This document shows positions 33,224-43,400 of a DNA stretch of 64,000 nt, one piece after another. Position 1 is the first letter of the stretch. Each line of letters starts with the position of its first letter. The DNA lies in assembly GCA_965371445.1 (NCBI GenBank), contig CBDUYN010000037.1, positions 1 through 64,000 of the forward strand, read 5' to 3'. The notes beneath the pieces are model-generated. The model worked only from the letters and a program-made list of their open reading frames with translations. It was not told the origin of the DNA and made no database searches. The translations under genes were made by a program, and so were the position numbers. The DNA is from DASWIG01 sp965371445. Lineage in GTDB: Bacteria > Acidobacteriota > Thermoanaerobaculia > Multivoradales > J023.

Positions 33224-35616
33224 CCCTTTCCTCTCCCGCCGGACGTGGCGGGCGGCGAAGCGTGCTCCACCGTTTTCAAGGCGATCGTGAAGCTCGTCCC
33301 CTTGCCCTCCGGGCCGCGAGACACGTGGATCGTCCCCTCGTGCATGTCGAGGATGCTTTTTGAGATCGAAAGGCCCAGCCCGGTGCCTTTGTTGGGCGAC
33401 TTGGTGGTGAAGAAGGGATCGAAGATCGCGTCCATGATCTCTTCCGGGATACCGCTGCCGTTGTCGGTGACGATGAGCTCGGCCCAGCCGGGCTCCCCGG
33501 GTCGGATGACGAGCGTCAAGCGCCGCTCGGCCTGCCCCTCCATGGCCTGCTCGGCGTTGACGACCAGGTTGACGAGGACCTGCTGGAGCCGGTTGGCGTC
33601 GGCCAGGACGTCGGGGAGGCCGTCGGCGAAGCTCGTCTCGAGCACGATGTTGTGGTTCGTAAACCGCGTACGGAAAAACGCCAGGGCGTCCTCGGTGACC
33701 TCGGCGAGCGGAACCGGACAGAGCTCGAAGCTCGTCGGTTTGGCGAAGTCGCGCAGCTGCTCGACGATGCGCTGGATACGGTGGCCGTTGCGCTCGATCA
33801 TGTCCACGTACTGGCGGTTTTCTTCGGTGAGAGACCCCTCGCGCTCCAGGCGGCTTGCCATCTCGCGCACCGCGACGAGGGCATTGTTCAGGGGGTTGTT
33901 GATCTCGTGGGCGACGCCGGCGACCATCTGGCCGAGCGCCATGAGCCGCCCGCTCCGGATGAGCGCCCCGAGCTCGCCCTTGTCGTAGAACGCGACGGCG
34001 ACCCCGACGATGCCGTCGCGGCCCTTGACCGCGGTCAGCCGCGCCGAGACGGCGACGCGGTCCCCGCCGCTGCGAGAGACCGAGAAGTCGAGCCGGACCT
34101 CGCCGCCGCCGTCCAGGACTTCGCGGAAGCTCTCCTCGAACTGTGGCCGCTGGGAGCTCAGGATCATGTCGAAAAAGCTCTCGCCTTCGGCCTCACCGCG
34201 CGGACGTTTCAGAAGCCGCGCCGCCTTGCGGTTGACGAAGCGGATGCGGCCCTGGGTGCTCAGGAAAAGCGTCCCGTAGCCGAAGCCCTCGAGGAGGTCG
34301 CGGTACTGCTCGCTCTGGGCTTCGAGGGCTCCGAGGTCTTTCAAGATGCCGAGGGTGCCGACCGCCTCGCCGCGATCGTTGCGCAGCAGCGACGCCGAAA
34401 GCGAAACCGGGCGCGGCGCCCCCGCGGCGGAGCGCAGGAGGATCCGCTGGTTGGGGATCGTGCCTTCGTCGTGCAGCTGCTGCATGATCTCGTGGGCGAC
34501 TTTGAGGCCCACCTCGGCGCCGGTCTCGTCGGTGTAGAAGCGGGCCGCGGGCTGGCCGACCATCTTCTCGGCGGGAAAGCCCGTGACCCGCTGCGACGAG
34601 GGGCTCGCGTAGTTGACGATTCCGGCAAGGTCGGTCGTGATGACCGCGTCGGGCGCGTCGCGCAGGATCGAGCCGAGCGACGCGTTGGCGATCGCCTCTT
34701 TTTCGTACATCCGGGCGTTGTTCAAAGCCTTGGCGGCAAGGCCGGCGAAGACCTCGAGGATCTCCAGGTCCTCTTGCGAGTAGCACCCGTCGGGCGTGCC
34801 GTCGTCGACGGCGAGGGTGCCCACTTGCTCGTTGCCGGCAATCAGCGGCAGGTCGACCCAGGCGACGTCGTGGAGCTCCAGGTCGCTCATCCAGGGCTCC
34901 ATCGCGTCTTCGCCAAAGGCCTCGACGATCCGTTGCCGGTTCCAGACGGTCGGCCGGTCGGCCTCAAAGATCGCGTCGACCATCGGATGGTCGCAGACTG
35001 GGACCTCGTAGCCTTCGAAGAGGACGCCTTCGGGTACGCCGCAGGCCGTCTTGCCAAAGAGGGCCTGGCGCTCGGCGTCGTAGAGGTAGAGCCGGGCGCG
35101 GCAGAAGCCCAGGTCGTGGGCGCCTTGCACCACCCGTTCGGCCACCTCGTCGAAGTTGAAGCTCGCCTGGAGCTTGTGGCTGATGCGGGCCAGCGTCCGG
35201 AACGAGCGCTCCAGGCGCTCGGTGCGGCGGATCGAGTTGATGGTCTCGATCGAGTGGACGAGCTCGTCATGGTTGATGGGCTTCGAGAGGTAGGAGAAGG
35301 CGCCGGCTTTCAAGATCTGGACCTTGCGGTCGCCGGCCTCGTTGCCCGAGAAGACGACGACGCGCACGTCGGGGTGGTTCTTGAGGATCTCTTCGGTGGT
35401 CGTGATGCCGTCCATCTCGCCGCGCAGCACGAGGTCGCACAAGACGACGTCGAACTGCTCCTCGGCGAGGCGGGCGAGGGCCTCGCGGCCCGAGCCGACG
35501 CCGTCGACGCGGTAGGCGTCGGAGCTCAGGCGCACCCGCATCGACATCGCGTCGCGGACGCGGTCGTTGTCGTCGACGATGAGGATCCTGGTCGCCTGGC
35601 TGGGGCTCGGGGTCAC
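33220..35616 (-). CDS. Hybrid sensor kinase: receiver-GAF-PAS-PAS-HisKA-HATPase
   Basis: I choose the GTG at 35616 (VTPSPSQATRILIVDDN, after AGGAGAGG) instead of the longer frame to 35790. About 798 residues. Receiver domain with D61 (VVLCDLVLRGEMDG). GAF at about 165-300, two PAS domains (ILRDAPDAVITTDLAGIVNY; DLLEGFGYGTLFLSTQGRI). Kinase core: GVAHEINNPLNNALVAVREM, N-box LVNLVVNAEQAM, G1 VTDNGSGIP, G2 NKGTGLGLSI. No membrane helix, so a cytoplasmic sensor. Translationally coupled to the receiver-phosphatase gene. Confidence 0.92.
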   Translation of the reverse strand: MTPSPSQATRILIVDDNDRVRDAMSMRVRLSSDAYRVDGVGSGREALARLAEEQFDVVLCDLVLRGEMDGITTTEEILKNHPDVRVVVFSGNEAGDRKVQILKAGAFSYLSKPINHDELVHSIETINSIRRTERLERSFRTLARISHKLQASFNFDEVAERVVQGAHDLGFCRARLYLYDAERQALFGKTACGVPEGVLFEGYEVPVCDHPMVDAIFEADRPTVWNRQRIVEAFGEDAMEPWMSDLELHDVAWVDLPLIAGNEQVGTLAVDDGTPDGCYSQEDLEILEVFAGLAAKALNNARMYEKEAIANASLGSILRDAPDAVITTDLAGIVNYASPSSQRVTGFPAEKMVGQPAARFYTDETGAEVGLKVAHEIMQQLHDEGTIPNQRILLRSAAGAPRPVSLSASLLRNDRGEAVGTLGILKDLGALEAQSEQYRDLLEGFGYGTLFLSTQGRIRFVNRKAARLLKRPRGEAEGESFFDMILSSQRPQFEESFREVLDGGGEVRLDFSVSRSGGDRVAVSARLTAVKGRDGIVGVAVAFYDKGELGALIRSGRLMALGQMVAGVAHEINNPLNNALVAVREMASRLEREGSLTEENRQYVDMIERNGHRIQRIVEQLRDFAKPTSFELCPVPLAEVTEDALAFFRTRFTNHNIVLETSFADGLPDVLADANRLQQVLVNLVVNAEQAMEGQAERRLTLVIRPGEPGWAELIVTDNGSGIPEEIMDAIFDPFFTTKSPNKGTGLGLSISKSILDMHEGTIHVSRGPEGKGTSFTIALKTVEHASPPATSGGRGKG

Positions 35617-36149
35617 TTGGGCCTCTCCTGAGGTCGGTCTCTGAAAGGCGAGCCTACGACGGGGCGCCGCGGGGTGCAAACTCGGGGTCGGGTGAGCTCC
35701 GGAGTATGCCACTACGCCGGCCGGGACAAGCGGCCGCCCAGGTGCGGCCGTCGAGGAAGCGTCCGGGGCGAACAAACGCGATTTCGACACGAGTCGATGC
35801 GGACACCGGAGGCAAGTGATAGTACTTGGCGGCCCATCTCAGCTGTTCGCTCGGACCTGGCGTCACCATCGCCAGGCTCATGTCTGGAAGGGGTCGACCC
35901 ATCGGATCCCCTTGAGGGCTCCTACAGGGCCTCAATGTACTGCGCCATCCTGTGCCTCCTGTCAGCTTCTCTCACCACCTCCATTGTACACCAGATCGTA
36001 TGCCTCCCCAGACAGCGCGTGCGCATCCTCCGAGAGGTCGCCCGTCAGAACGGGACCGGCCGCAGCCGCCGCCCGCCAGATCCGGCCAGACAAACGGAGT
36101 ACCCGGGTCGGGCTCGCTGCGTCAGTGCCAATAGTGGTATCATCTCCTC
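35617..36149. other. 533-bp intergenic region with no convincing gene
   Basis: On the minus strand a good ribosome site (AGGAGG) precedes an ATG at 35948 that reads only MAQYIEAL before a stop at 35922; this could be the relic of a HicB-like antitoxin start. A TACAAT -10-like box lies at 35984-35989 on that strand. Towards 36140 the sequence GGTATCAT before hicA may belong to its promoter. I see no RNA gene. Confidence 0.4.
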
Positions 36150-36410
36150 ATGCCCAGAGTCGATGAGCTCCTCTCCCAGATGAGGAACAGCCCCCAGGAC
36201 GTTCGCTTCAGCGATCTCTGCAGGGTCTGCGACCAGTTCTTCGGCGAGCCACGGCAGCGGAGTACGAGTCACCGGGTCTACAAGACGCCCTGGCAGGGCG
36301 ACCCTCGGGTCAACATCCAGAATCGCAAGGGGATGGCAAAGGCCTATCAGGTCAGGCAAGTCCTCCAGGCGATCGAGAGACTGGAGAGCGAAGATGACGT
36401 TGAAGGATGA
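36150..36410 (+). CDS. hicA: HicA-like mRNA interferase toxin
   Basis: A protein of 86 residues. The HicA double-stranded-RBD-like fold is indicated by the N-terminal helix (VDELLSQMRNSPQDVRFSDL) and STSHRVYKTPWQGDPRVNIQ, with the predicted catalytic His at position 41 in TSHRVY. A final helix follows (AYQVRQVLQAIERL). It is a little longer than classic HicA (about 60). HicA toxins cleave mRNA. The reading frame overlaps the antitoxin gene by 17 bases, the usual toxin-antitoxin arrangement. Confidence 0.82.
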   Translation: MPRVDELLSQMRNSPQDVRFSDLCRVCDQFFGEPRQRSTSHRVYKTPWQGDPRVNIQNRKGMAKAYQVRQVLQAIERLESEDDVEG

Positions 36411-36723
36411 CCGCTACACGTACCGCGTGACGTGGTCTGAGGACGATTCGGAGCACGTGGGTCTGTGTGCGGAGTTTCCGAGCCTCAGCTGGCTGGCCCC
36501 GACGCCCGAGGCGGCACTCAAAGGAGTCCGTCGTGTGGTCGTCGAGGTGGCGAGCGACATGGAAGCCAACGGCGAGCCACTGCCGGAGCCCCTCGCGTTA
36601 CGACGCTACAGTGGCAAGTTCGTGGTCCGGGTGCCGCCGGACATCCACCGGCGCCTCGTGCTCGAAGCGCAGGAGGCCGGAGTAAGCCTCAATCGGCTCG
36701 TGAGCGCCAAGCTCAGCCGCTGA
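36394..36723 (+). CDS. hicB: HicB-family antitoxin
   Basis: A protein of 109 residues. The partial RNase H-like HicB domain (DRYTYRVTWSEDDSEHVGLC, then AEFPSLSWLAPTPEAALKGV) is followed by a DNA-binding ribbon-helix-helix tail (RVPPDIHRRLVLEAQEAGVS, then LNRLVSAKL). HicB neutralises HicA and represses the operon. Overlaps hicA. Confidence 0.87.
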   Translation: MTLKDDRYTYRVTWSEDDSEHVGLCAEFPSLSWLAPTPEAALKGVRRVVVEVASDMEANGEPLPEPLALRRYSGKFVVRVPPDIHRRLVLEAQEAGVSLNRLVSAKLSR

Positions 36724-36987
36724 GGCGATCCGGCGGGCCGGGGACGGTCCGGTTGCCGGAGGCGAAGCGACCCTGGCTCTGGACCCGCTTCCAGCTCCCC
36801 CGCCGAGACCGCCGACCCGGTGGCTTGGGTACAAGGAACCCGGGAGCTGCGAGATCGTAGAGCGCGGTCCGATTCCGACGATTCGTGTCCCGAGAAGAGC
36901 CCAGGACGCGGACGCCTCGGCAGTCATCGACACACCACCGCCGCTCTCTCGGGGCCGGCAAGCGGGAGGATTCCGCCTGGCGCCTCG

Positions 36988-38175
36988 TCAGCCGATCTCC
37001 ACCTCGCGCACGTAGAGACCGCGATCGAGCCGCCGCGCCGGGATCCCGGGATCGTCGATCCGCAGCTCGATGCGGTAGCGTCCCGGGGCCGGCGGTCGCC
37101 AGGTGTGAGTCCACAGGGTCCAGGTGGCGTTGGTCTCGTGCTCGTAGGCCTCGACGGGGACGAAGCTCTCGTCTTGGCAAAAGCGGACGACGAGTTGGTC
37201 GATGGTCCGCTCGCCCCCCCAGAGGATCCCCACCACGCGATAGAAGATCCCGTCCTCGTCGCGCCACTTCCCGACCCGCACCGGCATCGCGGCCTGCTCG
37301 ATCCTCGCCGGCTCAAAATCCCGTGCCAGCCAGGGAACGCCGCGCTGGTGGGTGCGGCCGGCGTACTCGCGCATCTGGGCGGTTGCCGCCGCGTCGTCGC
37401 CGGTGAGATCGATGCGCTCGACCCACTTGGACCAACAGCAGCCATACCAGCCCGGCACCACCAGGCGCACCGGGAAGCCGTGGTCGTCCGGTAGGGGCTC
37501 GCCGTTCATGCGGGTGGCGAGGAAGGCGCCCGTGCTCTCGAGCTCGGCGAAGGTAAAGATCCAGCTGGCGCCCGGCCGCGAGCCGCCCGGGACCGTCGAG
37601 TGCTCGTCGAAACCCGCCACCAGCACCCGGGTGGCCTGCCGCTTCACCGGCAACCGGTCGAGGACCTCCGTCAACGGCACCCCGTCCCAGCGCGCCGCGC
37701 TCATCAGCCCGAAGGCACGGGCGCGGCCGTTGCCGGAGCACTCCGCGAGGTGCACGCCGAATGGCCGGGTCCGCTCGCCGAGATCCGCCAGCCGCAGCGT
37801 CGACGGCCTCTCCACGAGGCCGCCGACCGAGATCGTCCAGGTCTCGAACGCGGCGTCGACGAGCCGGTCGGGACGGCGGGTACGGATGAAGAACGACTCG
37901 TTGGGCGTCGTGAGCGTCGCCGGCGTCAGGGTCGCGAGATCGAGGGCCAGACGTCCCGCGAGGCCACTGTCGGTGACCTGGCCGACGGCCCTCCTGCCCT
38001 CGTTGACGAACGGCACCTGAGCGGCCAGCTCGCCCCGGACCGGAGCCGCCGCGGCGTCGAGCCAGGGCGTCAGGCTCCGGAGCCCGGGAGCGAGGCCGCC
38101 GGCCAGCGTCGCGCCGGCCAGACGGACCGTACGGCAGAGGAAACGCCGCCGGGTTGTCGTTCGGAAATCGCTCAT
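36988..38175 (-). CDS. Sulfite-oxidase-like molybdopterin oxidoreductase, Tat-exported
   Basis: A protein of 395 residues. The N-terminal twin-arginine signal (TTRRRFLCRTVRLAGATLAG) sends the folded protein to the periplasm. The Mo-coordinating Cys is C146 in HLAECSGNGRARAF. Cofactor-contact motifs PNESFFIRTRRPDRL and RLVVPGWYGCCWSKWVERI are present, and a C-terminal Mo-co dimerisation Ig-like domain ends at EVEIG. No haem domain is fused, so electrons must go to a separate acceptor. Substrate (sulfite or similar) not provable here. Confidence 0.9.
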   Translation of the reverse strand: MSDFRTTTRRRFLCRTVRLAGATLAGGLAPGLRSLTPWLDAAAAPVRGELAAQVPFVNEGRRAVGQVTDSGLAGRLALDLATLTPATLTTPNESFFIRTRRPDRLVDAAFETWTISVGGLVERPSTLRLADLGERTRPFGVHLAECSGNGRARAFGLMSAARWDGVPLTEVLDRLPVKRQATRVLVAGFDEHSTVPGGSRPGASWIFTFAELESTGAFLATRMNGEPLPDDHGFPVRLVVPGWYGCCWSKWVERIDLTGDDAAATAQMREYAGRTHQRGVPWLARDFEPARIEQAAMPVRVGKWRDEDGIFYRVVGILWGGERTIDQLVVRFCQDESFVPVEAYEHETNATWTLWTHTWRPPAPGRYRIELRIDDPGIPARRLDRGLYVREVEIG

Positions 38176-38288
38176 CGCTTTTCCTTACGTCCGTCCGGCC
38201 GTGTTGGCTCGGAAGTATCTCTTCGAGGAAGATTGAGGCTGATGTGCGGCGGCGGCCATGACAGCGGTCATATGGGCCTACGGCCGCG

Positions 38289-39302
<1,014 letters not shown>

Positions 39303-39501
39303 CGCACCGTCCGTGAGTTGTGGGCTGAATACTGGCGACCCTTGCCCGTCGCTCGGATCCTCCGGAGATTCTACGAAGACCGGCCCCCTCGCGGTTTTCC
39401 CGATCCGGGATGGATGTTAACTGCCGGCCCGCGCCGGAACAAGGGCAAGGCAAAACGCCGCCGGCTACGCGGTGGCGCAGCGCGGCGGCGTCGGATGGAC
39501 G

Positions 39502-39522
39502 CAGGCACGGCCGTCGTGCCTG
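39502..39522 (-). terminator. Terminator-like hairpin after the DsbA-like gene
   Basis: CAGGCACG and CGTGCCTG form an 8-bp perfect stem with a 5-base loop about 10 bases after the TAG. There is no T-run, so termination is only likely. Confidence 0.45.
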
Positions 39523-39531
39523 TGTCAGGGC

Positions 39532-40365
39532 CTATTCGTCGGCCCTGCCGTCGTCTTTCTTGGCGCTCTTGGCCTGGATCAGCTTGTTGACCGCCTGCTC
39601 GAAGCTCGCGTAGGGGTAGGCGCCCTTGATCAGCTCGGTGGCCTTGAACTTCGTGGAGCCGGCCTGGGTGTAGCCGACCAGGAAGTTCGGCGTCGAGCTG
39701 ATGCCGGCGCGCTGGGCTTCGGCCTTGCCCTTGTTGATCTTGTCGTCGTACTTGCCGCTGCCGAGGCACTCCTCGAAAGCGGCCACATCGAGGCCGACTT
39801 CTCCGGCGTACTTCGGGAGGTTCTCGGGCTGGAGAGCGCGGAAGTTCTCGAAGATCTTCTCGCTCATCTCCCAGAACTTTCCCTGCTCCTTGGCGCAGTG
39901 GGCGGCGACGGAAGCCTTGAAGGCGTGCTGATGGTTCGGGAGGGGAAAGTCGCGGGCGACGTACTTGGCCTTCCCGGTGTCGACGAGGTTCTTGACTAAC
40001 TGCGGTAACGTCTCACGGACGTGTCGGGCGCAGTACGGTCATTGGTAGTCGGCGAACTCGACGATCGTGATCGGCGCGTCCTCCTTGCCCATCGTCGGGT
40101 AGCCCGCGAGATCGATGGTCACGTCGGGGACGACGTTCCTCTGCGGGGCCGGCTTGGCGGCGCCCTTCTCGATCAACGCTTTGATTTCGGCCAGCTGCCG
40201 CCGCATGGCGGCCTGGCCGGATTGCAGGGTCCGGACGTCCTGGCGCAGCGCTTCGATCTCCTCGGCCGAGCTCGGCTTCTGGGGAGCCGCGGCGACGGAG
40301 CCGGCCAGGAGGGCCAGCACCAGCAGCAGGAATCCGGGAACGAACCTCGAAAGACTCGGTTTCAT
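39532..40365 (-). CDS. DsbA-like thioredoxin-fold selenoprotein (UGA at the first Cys of CPYC)
   Basis: The ATG at 40365 opens an export signal (SRFVPGFLLLVLALLAGSVA), a helical region (EEIEALRQDVRTLQSGQAAM) and a DsbA strand ending ITIVEFADYQ. Codon 109 is then TGA (40041-40039). The same frame continues PYCARHVRETLPQLVKNLVD, RDFPLPNHQHAFKAS, the alpha-domain, the cis-Pro loop SSTPNFLVG and a stop at 39532: 277 residues in all. The TGA sits where the first Cys of CPYC belongs, giving a U-P-Y-C site, and a SECIS-like hairpin follows (39999-40034). Cys homologues are periplasmic disulfide oxidoreductases. A Cys-to-stop mutation is the alternative; the hairpin and intact downstream frame argue against it. 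Confidence 0.8.
39999..40041 (-). promoter_or_regulatory. Candidate bacterial SECIS element with its UGA
   Basis: Counting from the base after TGA, ACTGCG (5-10) pairs with CGCAGT (35-40) and ACGTC (17-21) pairs with GACGT (27-31), closing a CGTGA loop at 22-26. Bacterial SECIS hairpins typically have the apical loop about 16-37 nt after UGA with a G in the first two loop bases; both hold. Two TTA leucine codons, very rare in this GC-rich window, supply the T's at 31 and 40 that complete the two stems. This suggests the RNA structure is selected. Confidence 0.72.
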
Positions 40366-40495
40366 GGACACGTTCCTCTCAGGGACGATCAGGGTGTGAA
40401 TCCACGGTGGATTCGGCGATTTCTTTCCGCAGCGCATTATGACCGCAGCGTCCGCGCTTGGCAAGTCGGCGGCACCTTACCACCCTACCGGAGGC

Positions 40496-43400
40496 CTAGA
40501 GGCCCTGGCGGATCTCGGCGGCGCGGTGGGCGATCTGGTGAAATCCCAGGGTCCGCGCCTCTTCGGCGAGCTCGTCGAGCCGCCGGCGGCCGGCGTCGCC
40601 GACCGAGCTGGAGCCGCCGCCCAGGACCTCGATCTCTCCGAGGGCGAGCCGGGCCTCGAGCTCGACGCCGCGCAGGCCGGCGGCGCGGACCTCGCTCACC
40701 GTCGACTCGATCTCGCGCAGGGCCCGGGCGTAGTCCTCGTCCGCGGCGAGGAAGCGGGCGCGGCGCACGCGCGCCGCCAAGCGGACGGCCGGGTTCTCGG
40801 AGCGGTCGATCGCCTCTTCGATCGTCGCGAGGACCTCGCGGGCGGCGTCGAGCTCGCCCTCGCTCAAGAGAGCGTCGATCAGCGTGGTGGCGGCGGCAAG
40901 CATCGCGTCGCGCCGTCCCTCGGCTCGAAGCTCGTCGGTCAACCGCCGGGCTTCCTCGGCGCATTCGCGGCGGCGGCCGAGCGCGAAAAGGAGGTGGATC
41001 CTCGTGACCTGGGCGTCGACCTCGCTTTCGCGATCGCCCATGCCGGCGAGGATCCGGATCGACGCCTGGATCGACTGCTCGGCGGCGTCGAGCTCGCCCT
41101 GGGCGAGGAGCACCTCTCCCTGGCCGCGGCGCAGGGCGGCCATCAAGCGTCCGCGGCCGACGTCCTGGCTCAAGGCCTCCATCTTCTCGTAGCGCTCGCG
41201 GACGGCGTCGAGCTCGCCCCGGGCAAAAGCGATGCGTCCGAGGTGGTCGTAGCCCCAGGCCTGCCATTCAACGTTCCCTATCTCCTCGCCAAATGCGATC
41301 TCCGAGCGCGCCAGCTCCTCGGCCGCCGCGAGGTCGTTGCGTTGCACGGCGAAGACGATCTTGGTGTCACGGTAGTTGTAGACGCCGTGCCGGTCGCCGA
41401 GCTCGTCGGAGATGGCGATCGCCTCGTCGACCTTGCGGTCGGCCTCTGTGAGGTCGCCCCGCTCGTAGAAGACGTAGCCCAGCATGTGGAGCACCTGGGC
41501 CTGCTGTGAACGGTTGCCGCTCTTCTCGTGGATTTCGAGGGCCTCATAGTAGCCGCGTTCGGCCTCGTCGAGGTCGCCGCGTCCGTGGATCGACAGCGCG
41601 ATCTGATAGCGGGCCCTGGCGAGCATCCCCTGGTCGCCGACCTGGGCGAAGAGGCGCTCAGCTCGAAGCGCCGCCTCCTCCGCCTCCCGTCCTCGGCCCA
41701 AGTAGTAGTAGGTCCCGGCCTGGGCGAGCTGGCTGGCGGCTTCGAGCGTCGCCGACTCGCGTGCCACGGCCTTTTCAATCGCCCGGGAGCTCGCCGCGAG
41801 AGCCGCGTCGTAGTCGGAAAGCGCGGTCGCCAAAGCCGCCTCCTCCAGGTCGATGCGCGGGTCCTCGCTACCGAGCGCCGTCCGCATGTCCTCCAGGGTG
41901 TCGATGGCGTCCTGGTTGAGGCCGGCCTTTCCCTGCGCCTGGGCGAGCCGCAGGCCGTATTCGATCGACTCGGGATAGAAGCGCCGCAGGGCCGTGAAGG
42001 TGTGGATCGCCTGGGCCCAGTCGGCCGAGGTCGCATGGAAGAGGCCTTCGATCCAGAGCCTTTCCTCGCGCGGCAGGTCGCTCGAAAGCTCCCAGGCCCG
42101 GCGGGCGGAGTCGGCGGCCTCGCGGTCATAGCCCAGGGCGCTCCACGCTTCGCTCAGGGCGGCGTGGGCGAGGGCGTAGTAGGGATCGATCTCGACGGCC
42201 TCGAGGAGCCGCTCGCGGGCGGCGAGCGCGTCATAGGTACGAAAAGTTTCCAGGCCCTTGGCGTAGAGCCGGGTGGCCTCGGTGGTCGACGGCAGCGCAT
42301 TGCGTAGCGCCGTGGCCTCGGCGAGGGTCTTCTTTCCAACGTCGAGGCTGGCGCGCAGCTCGGTACCGGCCTCGGAGACCAGGTCGAAGAATCGCTCTTC
42401 TTGGCCCGTCTTGGAGACCGAGGCCTGCTCCTCGCCGCTTGTCGTGTCCTGGAGCTGTAACAGGAGCTGGAGGATCCTCTCACCGTCGTCGCCGAGGAGG
42501 GCGTAGGAGCCGAGGATCACGTACTCGGCGTCGAGGCGTTTGCCGACCTTTTCCAGGGTGTCGCGGGCCAGGGTGTTGGTGTCGAAAGTGAAGCCGTCTT
42601 GCTTGAGGCGCGCCACGCTCTCGCCGGGGATCAGACGGAGCTGGCCGCCAGCGGCCAGCTCGATCGAGAGCATCTCTGAGAGGGCGGTCGAGTACCAGCC
42701 GTCCTCGCCGCGGCCCGTCAGGTTGCGAATGCTCAGGATGGCGACCGTGGTCCGTGAAGCGTCGACTCCCGGCCTCGGTCGGGGCCGTAGGATCCAGCTT
42801 GCCAGCACCGCCGCCAGGAGGAGGACGGCGGCGGCGGCGATCCACCGGAGGCCGCCGCGCCCGGGGTCGGTGACGACCGAGCTCCACGACGCGTCCTCGC
42901 TCACCCGGCGGGCACAGCCGGAATCGGCCGGCGCCGGCAGCGGTGCGATCCCCACCGGGCTGACCTCGTGGACGGGGACTTTCTCCTCGACGTTGTCGAG
43001 CTCGAAAAGGCCGTGGCTTTGCCAGCGGAACTCGTCCCCGGTCAACGATTCGTCGACGAGCGCCCGGTGCGACATGTCGTAGGCCGCCTGGGTGAGAAGC
43101 GTCTGGCCGCCTCCGGCGAGCGAGGCGACGCGCGCGGTGACCAGCTTCGCAAGGCCTTCGACCTCCAGGGGCCGCGCTCCGCGTTCGACGTCGTCCTGGA
43201 GGTTCTCGTGCAGAAGGACCTCCCCGAGGTGGATCGCCACCCGGCCCTTGAGCTCGACGCCGATCTCCTGAGCCAGGCCCGCCAGGTGGTCGTGGTAGGC
43301 CAGGGCGTAGCGCACCGCTTCGACCGGACGCTCGAAAAGCAGCAGGAACGACTCGGTCTTCTGGATCTCTACGGCCTGGAACTGGGCCAGCAGGTCGCGC

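Noticed and set aside
39532..40464. Two separate truncated genes, or a simple nonsense mutation, in the DsbA-like locus
   Set aside because: The TGA is exactly at the catalytic Cys, the frame continues intact, and a SECIS-like hairpin follows; not excluded without genome-wide Sec machinery.
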